From the NCBI GenBank assembly GCA_026120185.1, contig JANUWF010001101.1, positions 992,001 to 1,056,000 on the forward strand: a DNA stretch of 64,000 nucleotides, read 5' to 3'. The translations under genes were made by a program, and so were the position numbers. Source of the DNA: Voacanga thouarsii. Its lineage: Eukaryota > Streptophyta > Magnoliopsida > Gentianales > Apocynaceae. Shown here one piece after another: positions 48,100-59,263 of the stretch. How positions within the stretch are numbered: position 1 is the stretch's first letter; the number at the start of each line of letters is the position of its first letter. The notes below the pieces were generated by a model. That model saw nothing but the letters and a program-made list of their open reading frames with translations, was not told the origin of the DNA and did not search any database.

Positions 48100-50235
48100 C
48101 ACACTTACCAATAACCCAGTCTAAGATCAATCTTAATAAAATATCTTTCTATCACCAACCGATCAAATAAGTCTGCAATATTCAAGATTAAAACTTATTC
48201 TTAACAATTGGTTTGTTTAACACCTGATAATCTATATAAAATCGAGGTGAACCATCTAACTTCTTTTGGAATAGCACCAAAGCTCCATAAGGGACTTTCG
48301 AGGGAACTATCTATCCTGTCTCTAGCAACTTCTTGAGCTATTTCTTTAACTATTCTAATTCAGCAGGTGACATGCAGTAGGGTGCTTGGGTTGAAGGAAT
48401 AACACTTGGGACTAACTTAATCTTGTGGTCCATTACACATCTATAGGGTAAGTGCTTTAACAACTCTTTCGATATCATATCCATAAAATCATCTGATATG
48501 CTAGCTACCTTATTTGGGACCTCCTAATAGATATCTTCTTTAATTTTCACCAATGTGACCAGATAAGTCATTTTACTGTACCTTAGTTCGGATTTAATAT
48601 GTAAGGCAGACACCATCCTGAACTCCTATTTCCCTTCATTGAGCTAGGTAGGTATTTTGTATAAAGGAGGGGGCTAAGTCATCTGTGATCATTACTCCCC
48701 CAATGTGTAGCATGATCTTCGCCTTCACTAGTATTAGGAAATTATTCCCAAAGAAGAACGCAATCATTTAAAAAAACCACTATGAGATTAATTTTGCTTT
48801 GCCAAGTTCTAACGCACAAATTTATACTTGCCATACCGTGCACTGGTTTGGTTTCAGAGTTTACAGCCTTCAATTGGCTCGACTATTAAGCAACACTGAG
48901 ACCTAACCGTCTCGCTTCACGATCTGCTACAAAGTTGTATGCTGCTCTCAAGTCTACCATAGCCAACATCTCATTCCAATTAACTCTGGAATTCATATAA
49001 ATTAACATACATTGGGAAGCTTTCTCTATCATAGCACTTAGTAACTGCATAAGATTGAAATGTAATGTTGTTGATCTTTAGCTCTGCTGGACTTGGACTA
49101 TACTAAGTTTCTTACAGGTCTTATTCTTCTTGAAACACCATGCTATATAATAAGGACCTCCATATGTATAATAGCCATCTTTTGGGGCCTCTTTTAGTAT
49201 AAAACTACTATCTTTGTCCCACTTAAACTCATTGCCTTAGGATATTTTATCTTTCCTTTTAGCATTGCTCTTTGCTTTCATCAAGTCCAACCTATTACCT
49301 TGGTTTAGATTAGATAATATCTTGTAGGCCACCAGATGATCTGTAGCCACCATCGCCTGTGCCAAGTTCTAGATTTCTTGTCATCTCAACTCCAACTAAA
49401 CTTAATTACGTTATGAAGTTAAAGAGCTTATCTCCTTCATACATCTTCTTCAAGTCCAACATCAAAGAACTAAACTCCTTCACAAAGTCACGTATAGAAT
49501 TAGTGTGTTTAAGGCTCTTCAGGGCCTCTTGTACCAACAAAGATGTGTTAGTTAGCAAGAACTGCTATTTCAATTTTGTTTTGAGCTCCTCCCCTTTTAT
49601 GATTTTGGGTAAGTTCTCATTTATCAAGAGTGTACGATATCACAACTTGACATTTCCAATTAAATATATAGAAGTAATAGATAGCTTTTTTCATCGGCTA
49701 TATGAGCAGCTGTGAAGTAAGTACTCCACATCCTATAAGAAATTTTCAAGCTCCTTGATGCTGCGACGCCCACCAAACACTTTCGATTTCGGCACCTTCA
49801 ACTTGGGTATGCCTGGTGCCTTCTCACCAACTCTACTGGATAAGGTATGCTTGATCAATGTTAGATTAGTCTTGAGGTTCTCTAGTTTTGGGGTTCTGCA
49901 GAGTTAGTTCCATCACATCACGACTTCATTCGAATTAGTCTGATTTTATGCCTATGATCCTCTCACTATAAATATTAATAAATTAGGTCATATCTTACAC
50001 ACGAATATCAAAATCATCTACCTAAACTGACCTCAGAAACTCCATATACTAAGTTTGAGTGCGCCACTTTTCCAAGTTGCGTATCCAGGTGTGAAGTTGA
50101 TTCCCTACCTAGATCAATAATGGGGAACCTTCTCCATTATCAGCGAAGCCCATAGCTCCAGACAAGGAAACTAGTGTTGTTTCCACCTGAGCAAGTTTTT
50201 CAGCAAACTCCACTATCAAAATGCTTCAACATGAA
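48100..50235 (-). pseudogene. Gypsy 2 gag / protease / N-terminal reverse transcriptase relic
   Basis: About 48190-48380 reads (minus strand) like VPYGALVLFQKK and DYQVLNKPIVKNK, the first part of a gypsy reverse transcriptase. Further right the frames are broken, but length and position fit protease and gag, ending just before the primer-binding site. A plus-strand frame at 49359-49715 lies antisense to it and is not a gene. Confidence 0.6.
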
Positions 50236-50239
50236 CCGC

Positions 50240-50251
50240 GCTCTGATACCA
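50240..50251 (-). other. Primer-binding site of gypsy 2
   Basis: On the minus strand the sequence is TGGTATCAGAGC, an exact match to the initiator Met-tRNA complement used by plant retrotransposons. Confidence 0.85.
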
Positions 50252-50255
50252 CAAT

Positions 50256-50533
50256 TGTAAGAGGACTAGGTCTGTTATCTAGATTTAAAACCTTTCACTG
50301 GCAACAACTTGATTTTGGCTAAATCTAGCTATTCAACCTCAAGTAATCATAACTTTGAACTTCTATTAACAAACATAAAGTGCAAGTAAAAAAGAGTGTG
50401 GAAGAAGAGAACACAAGACACTTATGGGCCCCATTTAACTTTGAACTTCTATTAATAAACAATTAATGATTACAAGTGATAGGCACTAAATCTTTATGGT
50501 TTACAAGTAATCACTTAACTTACACTAAACTTC
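50256..50533 (-). repeat. Gypsy 2 5' LTR remnant
   Basis: Non-coding sequence directly upstream of the primer-binding site, as expected for the end of the 5' LTR. It stops where the copia LTR starts at 50534, so copia B probably inserted into it and the rest may lie beyond 64000. Confidence 0.5.
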
Positions 50534-52265
50534 TGTTGGGTATCTCTCGCATATCATGTATGGCACAACAAAAAATAAAACGAGATACCAAATCAGGATC
50601 TGCATATGTGTAGAAAACAAGACATAAAATTAATAAAGGTAACAACTTTTTACCTTTCTTTGATCGTGTGAAAAAAAAAAAAAAAAAATTCTTCAAGTCG
50701 AGGTGCGATCCAGCAATCCTCTTGATCAAACACCACGACAGTTAAACGTCCAACCACTATAATCACAGTGTGTGATTATCTCTAATAAAAATCCACAGGG
50801 AGGATACACTCAAGTACAAAAATTTCATGTGCTAGCAGAAAAACAATGGCGGCTAGGATTTTGATCAAGATCAAAGAAAGAGAAGAAGAGGAGATCGGGT
50901 ATCCCCTAGGATTTTTTTGAGTTGTTTCGTGTGTGTATTCTTTTTTTAGGAATTTCGTGCATATCGCATATATCTCACAAAAATCCTGCTGAAAAATACT
51001 CCATCTCAGAATTTTAAAACAGTTAGAATTCACTAATTGTAATTGGAAAATCAAGTTCTCACAATTATAATTTGGCCCATAAATTATAACTAATTATAAT
51101 TTGGCCATAACAACTTCTCTTTCTCCTAATTAACTCCACTATATTATCAAATAACATCTTGAGTATATAATCCTCTATTGTGTGTGACCTATTAGGTTTC
51201 TCAGTCAATTGGTAGCGAACTTGAATTAATCCAAACGTCTTTGAGATTAATAATCCATAATTAATTAGAATTAATCATATTAATTCTAATCAGAATTGGT
51301 TTATTAATTCATCAATTAATAAACCCATATTCTCAAATCATGAGCGGTATCTAGCAATACATCATGACCACTCAAGAGTTCAGAAAGTCAAGTGGCTTGA
51401 TATGAACTCTTCAATAACAAACTATAGTGCAATTAACTCATTTCACCATATAATATCTCATTTGATTTGGAGTACGGAATTAGTGTCAACTCCCTCCAGA
51501 ATATATATTAATTCTGGCCCGAATATAATAGTACTTGTACCAGGAACTCACTACTCTAGATGTGTATCAAATGAAACTGTTCCCAATACACATACGCCTT
51601 GGTCAAGGACTTCTTGAGTAGTAATTCCTACAAGTGGATGTGAGATATTCGCCCCTACTATTAGGAGTGGTGAATCCTTTATTGACCCTCTCAACTACTT
51701 TCGTTTATCTAACAATATACCCAATATCCATCCCATATGCGGTCCTCGATCTGGCTCCAGAGATTGGAATCAAAGCACAATGCTCAGCAAACAAAGTAAC
51801 TTGGAGATCTCAAGTCAAGGATACTTGTACGTTTGCTATATTGAGATTATATTACTGGCACTAAAGAGTTATCCATGTGATTATCTCAAAGTTAGGTCAT
51901 CCAATGTACTTTTTCCATTAACAAGTATCCACGTGTTAACTTTCAGTATCTCAATACTCACGGATATGAAAACCACCGCCTGATCAAATCAGGATGTCTA
52001 ACACATACTAGTCTTAACGCATTAATGATGTCCTGTCTCATGAATACTACGACTATGGACTATTTAAGTACTGACACTATACAGTGTAGTAGGAATCTCA
52101 TAACATTATCTCTATTATGATTTTCTTAACAAAGTATTATACTAGGGACTTTATCTAACAGTTATTTTACACAAAAGAAACTGTAAGACAAATAATGCCT
52201 TTTATTAAAATAAAATGTGTCATATATAATGTACAAGTGATTGCCTCTAGGGTATAACACTAACA
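50534..52265 (-). repeat. Copia B 3' LTR
   Basis: Bounded by TGTTGGGTATCTC on the left and ATAACACTAACA on the right, which on the minus strand is TG..CA (TGTTAGTG..CCCAACA). It is 1732 bp, the same family as the solo LTR at 1513-3347. A polypurine tract (AAGTGGGAGTT on the minus strand, 52266-52276) adjoins it. Confidence 0.92.
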
Positions 52266-52276
52266 AACTCCCACTT
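52266..52276 (-). other. Copia B polypurine tract
   Basis: AAGTGGGAGTT on the minus strand, directly upstream of the 3' LTR. It is the usual plus-strand primer of reverse transcription. Confidence 0.75.
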
Positions 52277-53671
52277 GCACTAGAGCCAATCATTCATATA
52301 TCTAATACCGAATGATTCAATATGACTATCATGTTTCTTTTGGAATAGTACTTTTGTAAGCGGATCAGCTATGTTTAGGGCTATTCAAATGATTAACGGT
52401 TCGGTTTTCGATTTTTCAAATCGGTTTTTAGGTTTTTTGCTGTCTAACCGAACCGAACCGGGCACAGCATAAAACCGAGACAACCGAACCGAACACATTT
52501 CGGTTCGGTTTGGTTCGGTTCGATCTATAACCGAAATTAAAATCCTGGCCCATTAAACAAAGCCCAACAGACATCACTAAAATCCAATTCCAATATAAAG
52601 TCCAAAATAATAAAATTGGCCCAATAAACATTATCCAATCCAACCAACAATGAGTCCAATACCATTACATTTATATTATATAGCCATAAAGAAAAATATT
52701 ACAACATAACAATGGTTGATTGATTCACATCACTGACATCAGTAGCCAGGCCCCTCCAATTTTCCTCAATAGCCATCTTGTCCAAATCTCCAATAAGCTG
52801 TAATAGATAATGAAAAAAATCAGTTATCAAAATTAAGGAGGCAACATGCATCATAAATTTGAGTTTAAATTGGTTGTTTCTAAGATTCTATGAATGATAT
52901 TGCTGCTCTACAGGAGTTAAATACTCACCTATGCATAAAAATAGCCCATTAAAGCTACAAGAAACACAGCCAACATTCCCCCACATTCCCCCCAACAGCA
53001 TTCAGAAATCTAGCCAATATTCCCTTCAGGCCTCAACACTCAACAGCACCACTGCCTACCCATTTTTCTTTCCCTTGATTCCTCTCCCTGTCTGAATACT
53101 GAATGTGTATGTTTCTGTGTGTGTGTGTGTGTTTTTTTTTCTTATATCAGCCTCTCTTTGAAAACCCTACACAATATATAGCTTTATAGTGCAAGAAAGA
53201 GAGAGTTGCAGTGGTACTACTGCCCACTATCGGGTGCTATAAAATGTGTTTTATACAGAGACACACATACCAATAGACAAAGAGAGACTGACTAACTCTA
53301 ATTGTGCTTATGATTCAGATGTTGATGCTAAATTAGCTCTGCAAAATGGCATTTTAGGATAACTAAAAACATGTTGCAATAATTATGAGCAAAAAAACCA
53401 AAAACGAACCCTAAAAAGCTTGGTGTACGTAGCCATACGATAACTCACACAACCTGAAAGTTACAGCAATACTACTACAACTATCAACTTCTAGCAATAT
53501 TTAACATTTAACATCCACCAAATAAGTCCAGTAAGCCCCCTGAATCCTTCCTATTCTTCTTCTTATTGCAAGAGTAATCCATCATAAATCCATCCTTCAT
53601 CACTAAATGTCTTTACATGTAGCTATACTCCCACAATCAACCAAGCAAATACACTACAAAATATAAATAGA

Positions 53672-53860
53672 CTGAAAAAATACTCAATGACTGCAAATTT
53701 CTCAATGACTCCAAATATCTAAACATCCAAACATACTAAAAGAAGACTGCAAATATGACCAAACATCCAAACATATTTCTCAATGACTCCAAATATCTAA
53801 ACATCCACATATTTCTCAATGACTCCAAACATCCAAACATCCACATATTTCTCAATGACT
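53672..53860. repeat. Tandem repeats inside the hAT-type element
   Basis: Units like ATTTCTCAATGACTCCAAA and ATCTAAACATCCACAT recur about four times in tandem (about 53700-53857). The frame NPHIFLNDSK-like at 53755-53940 just follows the repeats. Confidence 0.85.
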
Positions 53861-53936
53861 ATTTCAAATTCCATACCATCCAAGGAAAGAAAAAAAAGGG
53901 GAGATTTAGACCTTCTGCTGAGCTCACCGATGACCA

Positions 53937-54284
53937 GTGAGGAATGACCGAATAAGGATTGAGGAAGGAGTGACTCTGGCCTTGCTATCCGGAGTGGCTT
54001 ACAGTGTTACACCTCATACAAATGCCGACACCTTGTTAACTCGTGGCACCATTGCAGCAGATCATGGAGGGGAGGCTGTTATATACACGTCTGAAAAGAT
54101 GTATCCTGCAGGTGTTGTTAACCAGAAATTGAGATCCAAAAAGGAAGAGGAAAAGGAAAAAATGGAAAAGAAAGAGAACGAAAAGAGAGGGAAATTAGAA
54201 AGGCTACTAGTGAACACTGAACACCAGTCCGGCAGTCCCTACACACAGTACAAGGACTTGGAGGATTACAAGATGCAGGGCTAG
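53937..54284 (+). other. Purine-rich open frame of 115 codons within the hAT-type element
   Basis: The first half has mixed composition (RIEEGVTLALLSGVAYSVTP, later ADHGGEAVIYTSEKMYPAGV), and the second half is a Lys/Glu-rich run. It is not transposase-like. It might be a captured host gene fragment, since non-autonomous hAT elements do carry these. I do not recognise a family, and one open frame of this size may be chance. Confidence 0.3.
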
Positions 54285-54728
54285 GACGGAGAGCGAAATG
54301 GAGTCAATGGAAGACGGCAGTCCCTACAACTTTCCGCTTCCGGCACCACCGGCAGTAAGGAAGGAAGACGGAAAGCGAAAGGGAAGAGAGACGGGAGGAG
54401 GCGGAGTCGGCTCAATCGGGGGAGTGAAAGAGAAGAGAGACCAAAAGTGTGTACTGTTTTGGGAGTTAGGGTTTTGATTTCACAATTTTCCTTTCTATTT
54501 TTAGTTTTAATTTATTTAAAAAATAATAATTTTTTAAATACTTCGGTTTTTCGGTTCGGTTGAATTTCAATTCAACTGAACCGAAAACTGAACCGAACTA
54601 AAAAATTATTCTTTAAACCGAACTGAACCGAACCGTATTCCTCAAAAACTGAACCGAACTCATATAATCGGTTCGATTCGGTTCGAAAAAACGGTTCGAA
54701 CCGTATTTTGAACAGCCCTAGCTGTGTT

Positions 54729-54974
54729 CTCATCTGTGGGAACTCTCTCTATCTTTATTTTCTTAACTGCTTTAGAAGCGGCTATGTACTCAGCTTCTGT
54801 CGTAGAGTCGACAATAGTCTCTTATTTGAAACTCTTCCAATTTATTGCCCCTCCGCACAACGTAAACACGTAACTGGATTCTGATTTGAAATCATCTTTG
54901 TCAGATTGAAAACTAGCATCAGTATACCCATTTATTTTCAAATTACCTTCTCGATATACTAAGAACACATCCTT
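54729..54974 (-). pseudogene. Copia B RNase H, left part
   Basis: The minus strand reads INGYTDASFQSDKDDFKSES, then LCGGAINWKSFK and VDSTTEAEYIAASKAVKKIK, the copia RNase H with its conserved Asp and TEAEY box. There is an in-frame stop after KSFK. The 5' part continues across the nested element at 59264. Confidence 0.85.
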
Positions 54975-57900
54975 TGTAACACCCCGCTACCTAGGCCCGT
55001 CAGGGCTGGGGATGTCGCCCCGTCCAAAGGACAAGAGGTCTTTATAACTAGGTCACACGAATAAAATAGCAGAATAAAAATAATAATTTAACTTAAAATT
55101 TATTACATCCCAAGAATAAATCCATAAATAAAATTATCTACTCTCAACTCCCCAAAGAAATACATAAAAATAAAATAAAATAAAATAAATGACAACATTC
55201 TCTTCCAAGGTAGATAACACTAGCTACTCATCCCCACAGCAGGATCGACATGAAATCATGGTAAAAGGTGATGAGACAGAAATCTCAATAAGTCCGTGTG
55301 TGCTTTGGGTGTTCAGTGAAAACAGTTCGTGGATGCAAAGTGTGAAATTTTTATAAGAGAAATATTGGCAAGTAATAAACATTAGTCACAAGCAAGAGTG
55401 GTGTTTTCCTCTGTTTGAAACTATACAAGTGTACAATAAAATCAACCACTCAAAAAGGGTGGTCATGGGTTACCACACGTTGGGCCCCATGTCCACATAG
55501 TCAGTATGCCACACTTTGTGTATATTGCCGATCAGAATGCCACACTTTGTGCAGACTGACAAAAGGTAGGTGATCGGCCTACCGGGTAAGATACTCCTCA
55601 TTTTCTATACCCAAACAACAACCGGGTGTCCATTCCAGCGAAACACAGTCACTTGACTGAAATAAAAACTGCTAGCTCGGACCGGCATGACTAAGTAGTA
55701 CTGACGTTTCTCTAAGTTGAGCTTATCTTCTGGAGGTAGCCTCATGCCAGAAGACTCACTTTTGCTCTTCAAAACTAGTACTACTAGCCTACCCTTATTG
55801 AGTACTCAACGTAACGTATCCTACTTGAGAAAAATGAACAAAACATAGTTTCATTTGAAAATGGCAATTAAGGTTTTCCAAAGTTTGGGGCAAAATTGGT
55901 TTTAGAAAGAGTTTTAGGTTTTGAGTAAAACTGCCACTTGATTTGCAAATAATTTATTTGTCTGAGATGAAAATGGAAATATTCCTCAATTGCCTTTACA
56001 GAAATGAGTGACCATGCACTCTACATTTAGCTTGCCATAAAAAAAAAATCATTTTTCATCAAACAGGTTTTATGCAAGAGCTTACCTGATCCTTGCTCAC
56101 AATAAAAGGTCTCCAACAACTGACCTAATCCCGCATGGCAAATACAAACCACAATCAAACTCAAGCCAAAATCCACTTTCTCAATTTAAAACAACTCAAC
56201 TTACTACTACCATGATTCTAGTGTTCCAAGCTTTAACTCCAAATAATAAATGAAAAGGTTTATAAGCCAAGGCTAATTTTGATATTTAAAATAATTAGAG
56301 TTTTGGGAAATATGTACTATTAAGCTAAAGGTTTAAATCTTGCTAAAATAATTTAGAGTTTATTTGATGAAAAGTCCTATATGGAATTAGGTAAAATAAT
56401 GATTTATTAATAATTTAGTTGTTAGAAAATAATTGATAACTAAAATTAGTTGAAAATAAATTTAATGAGTCTTGCTTGAAAGATAATAAATAAAATTTTA
56501 ATGGGTTTTGATTAAAATATAATAATTAAATTTTTAGTAATAAATATTTTACTAATTATGATTATTTCCATAAAAGGCTTTAGTTGATTTCATTATTTTA
56601 TGTAATATCTACATATATATATTTTATTTTTCTAGCAAAAGCTATTATTTATTTGACTAAAATATCCTTATTATACATAATAATCCAAATCTACCTTTCC
56701 TAGGGTTTTTTCGAAATTACTTAGCAAAATCATATTATTAAATATTTTATTCATGAAATAAAAATTAGCTTAAGGACAATTAGATCATGATCATACTTCT
56801 ATTGCTAACCACAATCATGAACATTTACAACCATTCAATTCATCAAATCATCCAAATCATGTATATAAGCATAGATTTAATGATATCAAGGCATGATCTA
56901 ACCCCTACTAGCATAAATATGATCATGGCTTTAATAATCCAATATGAATATAAATCCTATTCACCAAAGGTGACATAATTTCTAGCATACTTCATCACAA
57001 ATACTACCTATGACATGGAGACATGCATTAAACCTCAAATCATCATACAATCAACCAAGATAATCCATCCATGCATAAATCACATCTCTTTCATATTCAT
57101 ACATACATTCATGCTTCAACCTCAACAATATATACTTAAATTCTATCCATAATCCACCTTCTATCAACATTATCCTAGAGACATAAATCTAAAATTTAAA
57201 AGAAGGATTAAAAAGGCTTACTTGATTGCTGAATATCTAAATATCTTGAAGGAGTTTCGAATGGATCTCAACTCCTAGATACCTAAATTCGTTCAAGGAA
57301 GATGAAGAAAGCATGGCCATTGGTGAAGAAGCCATTCGGCCAAGAGAGAGAGAGAGAGAGAGAGTTCATTAGCATGCTTATTCATATATATATTCATTAG
57401 AGATCAAGATTGGAGAAGACGAAGTTGTTAGAACAAACCTACCTTGAAGGTGTTCTTGAGTCTTCACAAAATTTCTGATTTTTTATCCAAACTAGCAAGT
57501 TAGATTTTGGAGTTTGATGTTAAGAATGGTGTGGATGGACTCACGGTAGTGAGTAGATGAATTCTGGAGTTTTTAGCAGTGGTTTGAAGTGATTGAGAGA
57601 GGTATTAGGTGAAAGGAAGGAGTAGGTGTTCTTGGTGTACTATATGTTCTTGAAGGTTGAAGGGAATTGAGAGGTTTTGATTTGCAGCTACCGAAATTCT
57701 GGAGGATTAGGGCTGGCCGAATTGGTAGTAGGGTTTAGGAAGATGATTCTCTGGTTTGGAAGGGAAAAGGAAAGGCTAGTTCCTTGAAGAATATTTTTAG
57801 GAAGCAAATTTGGACACTAAATATTCAAGAATATCTTTGATAATTGGAGAGCTTTAGGAAGTCTGCCATGGCCGAATTGTTGGGCAGTGTTTCGGCTAGA

Positions 57901-59263
57901 GGAATGCTTGTTGAGGAAGGCTAAGGATGGCTGAAAATAAGGAGTGTAATAGTGAAGGGAAGGTCTGGTTGTTTGAGGTATATTTTATGAAAAGTTGTTA
58001 AATCATGGTGACTGGAATTTTGGTATCCAAATCAAGGCATGATTGCAGAATTTTTTTGGAAATCTTTTAGGCAGCCATGACTGAATTTTCTTGTAGAAGC
58101 TTGGGGAGGACAATGGAGTTCAGTTATTGGAGGTTTAAGGGTGGTTTGTGCAGAAGAAGGATGGAGTTTCGGCTAGGGTAGAATTAGGAAACAAAGTTGG
58201 AAAGTTTTCTTGCACAGAATTTTTGCAAGGCTGGAATTTCTGGGCAGTTTTCAGCTGCCATTTTCCAGCCAGCTTGCAGAGAGTTTGAAGGAGTTTTCAG
58301 GGGTCTTTCAAGGTTGGTTTCCAGCCTTCTTTAGGGAGGAAAAATGTGGCTAAGGTGCTGAGCAAAAATTGAAAAAAAACAGTTTGGTTTTGGACCTTCA
58401 AAGCTGTGAATTTGCCCAGGAATTTTTCTGGATTTGCACCACCTTTGTGCAGTCCAAAAATAGCCAGAAAAATCCAGATTCTAAGCTGATCAAAAGAGCC
58501 ATTTTTTGGCATCATTTGGGAGGGAATAATGGTTAAGAATTTCGACACCTTGAAGGCACACAAATCTAGAAAAATTTCAGTTCTATGCAGGAAAGGAAAT
58601 GAACCTAGCTAGAGTGAATTTTTAGAAAGTTCACTAATGAATTTAATTCACTTGAAATCTTTCCTCCTCTTCCATTGTTTCGGTCCATATGATGTTTTTT
58701 ACTAAGACATTTTGAACCTTCAAAGCCACAGCACCTTGCTGTAATTTTTGGAAAGAAAATGGCTAGAACAATTTGATCAACTAATGAGTTGAGAAATAGG
58801 AAAAATTAAGGATAAAGAGGAAATGAATTCCCCTTAGGAATTTTGTGTAGAGCAAAGGAGTAGGATTTGAAGACTCCTATCATGTCTCTCTTAGGACAAC
58901 ATCTCTACTCTACTCCCAACACATAAGGCCGAAAATGATACTTCCCAAGCAAAAATAAAATTTAACCCAAGACCTCAAGAATTAATTCTAAGGCTCTAAC
59001 CACTAAACCACAACAACTCTTGTTCTTATTTTCTCTCTAAAATGCTTTTCCTATTTAATTCCCAAGCTATCTCCATACTTTCACCTCAAGCAAAATTTAC
59101 CATTTTGCCCTTCTCACTCAATAATCATAATCAAGCCTTCTAGACTATAAAACATAAATTCAATGCATATAAAATTATAAAAAAATATATCTAAACCTGC
59201 AATAAAATATGATATGTATTCCAACCCCCTTACTCTAAGGTTGGTTTTAACTGGGGTTTCACA
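54975..59263. mobile_element. Large solo LTR or LARD-like element (4.3 kb) nested in copia B RNase H
   Basis: It starts TGTAACACCCCGC and ends GGGGTTTCACA. Both sides carry the 5-bp duplication TCCTT (54970-54974, 59264-59268), and the copia frame resumes exactly after it. TG..CA ends and a 5-bp duplication mark LTR integration. No retroelement protein is encoded in 4289 bp, and no second internal copy of the ends is seen, so a solo LTR of a large-LTR gypsy-type family is the best reading. An (AG)n tract lies at 57343-57364. Orientation and family are not fixed. Confidence 0.8.
57343..57364. repeat. (AG)n microsatellite
   Basis: Eleven AG units inside the 4.3-kb LTR-like element. Confidence 0.95.

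Larger units (their letters stand above)
43146..50533 (-). mobile_element. Ty3/gypsy chromovirus on the minus strand (gypsy 2), rearranged
   Basis: Reading right to left: 5' LTR remnant (50256-50533), primer-binding site (50240-50251), decayed gag (about 49000-50230), protease region, reverse transcriptase (about 47680-48450), RNase H, integrase (about 44150-46640) and a chromodomain-like end (about 43150-43400). Two internal duplications are listed separately. A 959-bp hAT element (45537-46495) sits in the integrase. The right side is cut by the LTR of a later copia element at 50534. No 3' LTR is visible on the left. Confidence 0.83.
52376..54720. mobile_element. Non-autonomous hAT-type element (2.3 kb) nested in copia B
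   Basis: The inverted ends are TAGGGCTATTCAAA and TTTGAACAGCCCTA. The 8-bp flanks are GCTATGTT (52368-52375) and GCTGTGTT (54721-54728), which match at seven of eight positions. Inside both ends are clusters of CGGTTCGGTT / AACCGAACCGAA. No transposase is encoded. The interior contains tandem repeats and a purine-rich open frame listed separately. The joined copia sequence continues across the gap. Confidence 0.88.

Noticed and set aside
49359..49715. 118-codon plus-strand frame
   Set aside because: It is antisense to the decayed gag of gypsy 2, which the primer-binding site and neighbouring domains place on the minus strand.
52380..52530. GGTTCGG repeats that could suggest a telomere-like or centromere repeat
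   Set aside because: They occur only just inside both ends of the hAT-type element, as expected for subterminal transposase-binding repeats.
58297..58563. 88-codon minus-strand frame in the 4.3-kb LTR-like element
   Set aside because: No recognisable motif, and a frame of this length is expected by chance in 4 kb.
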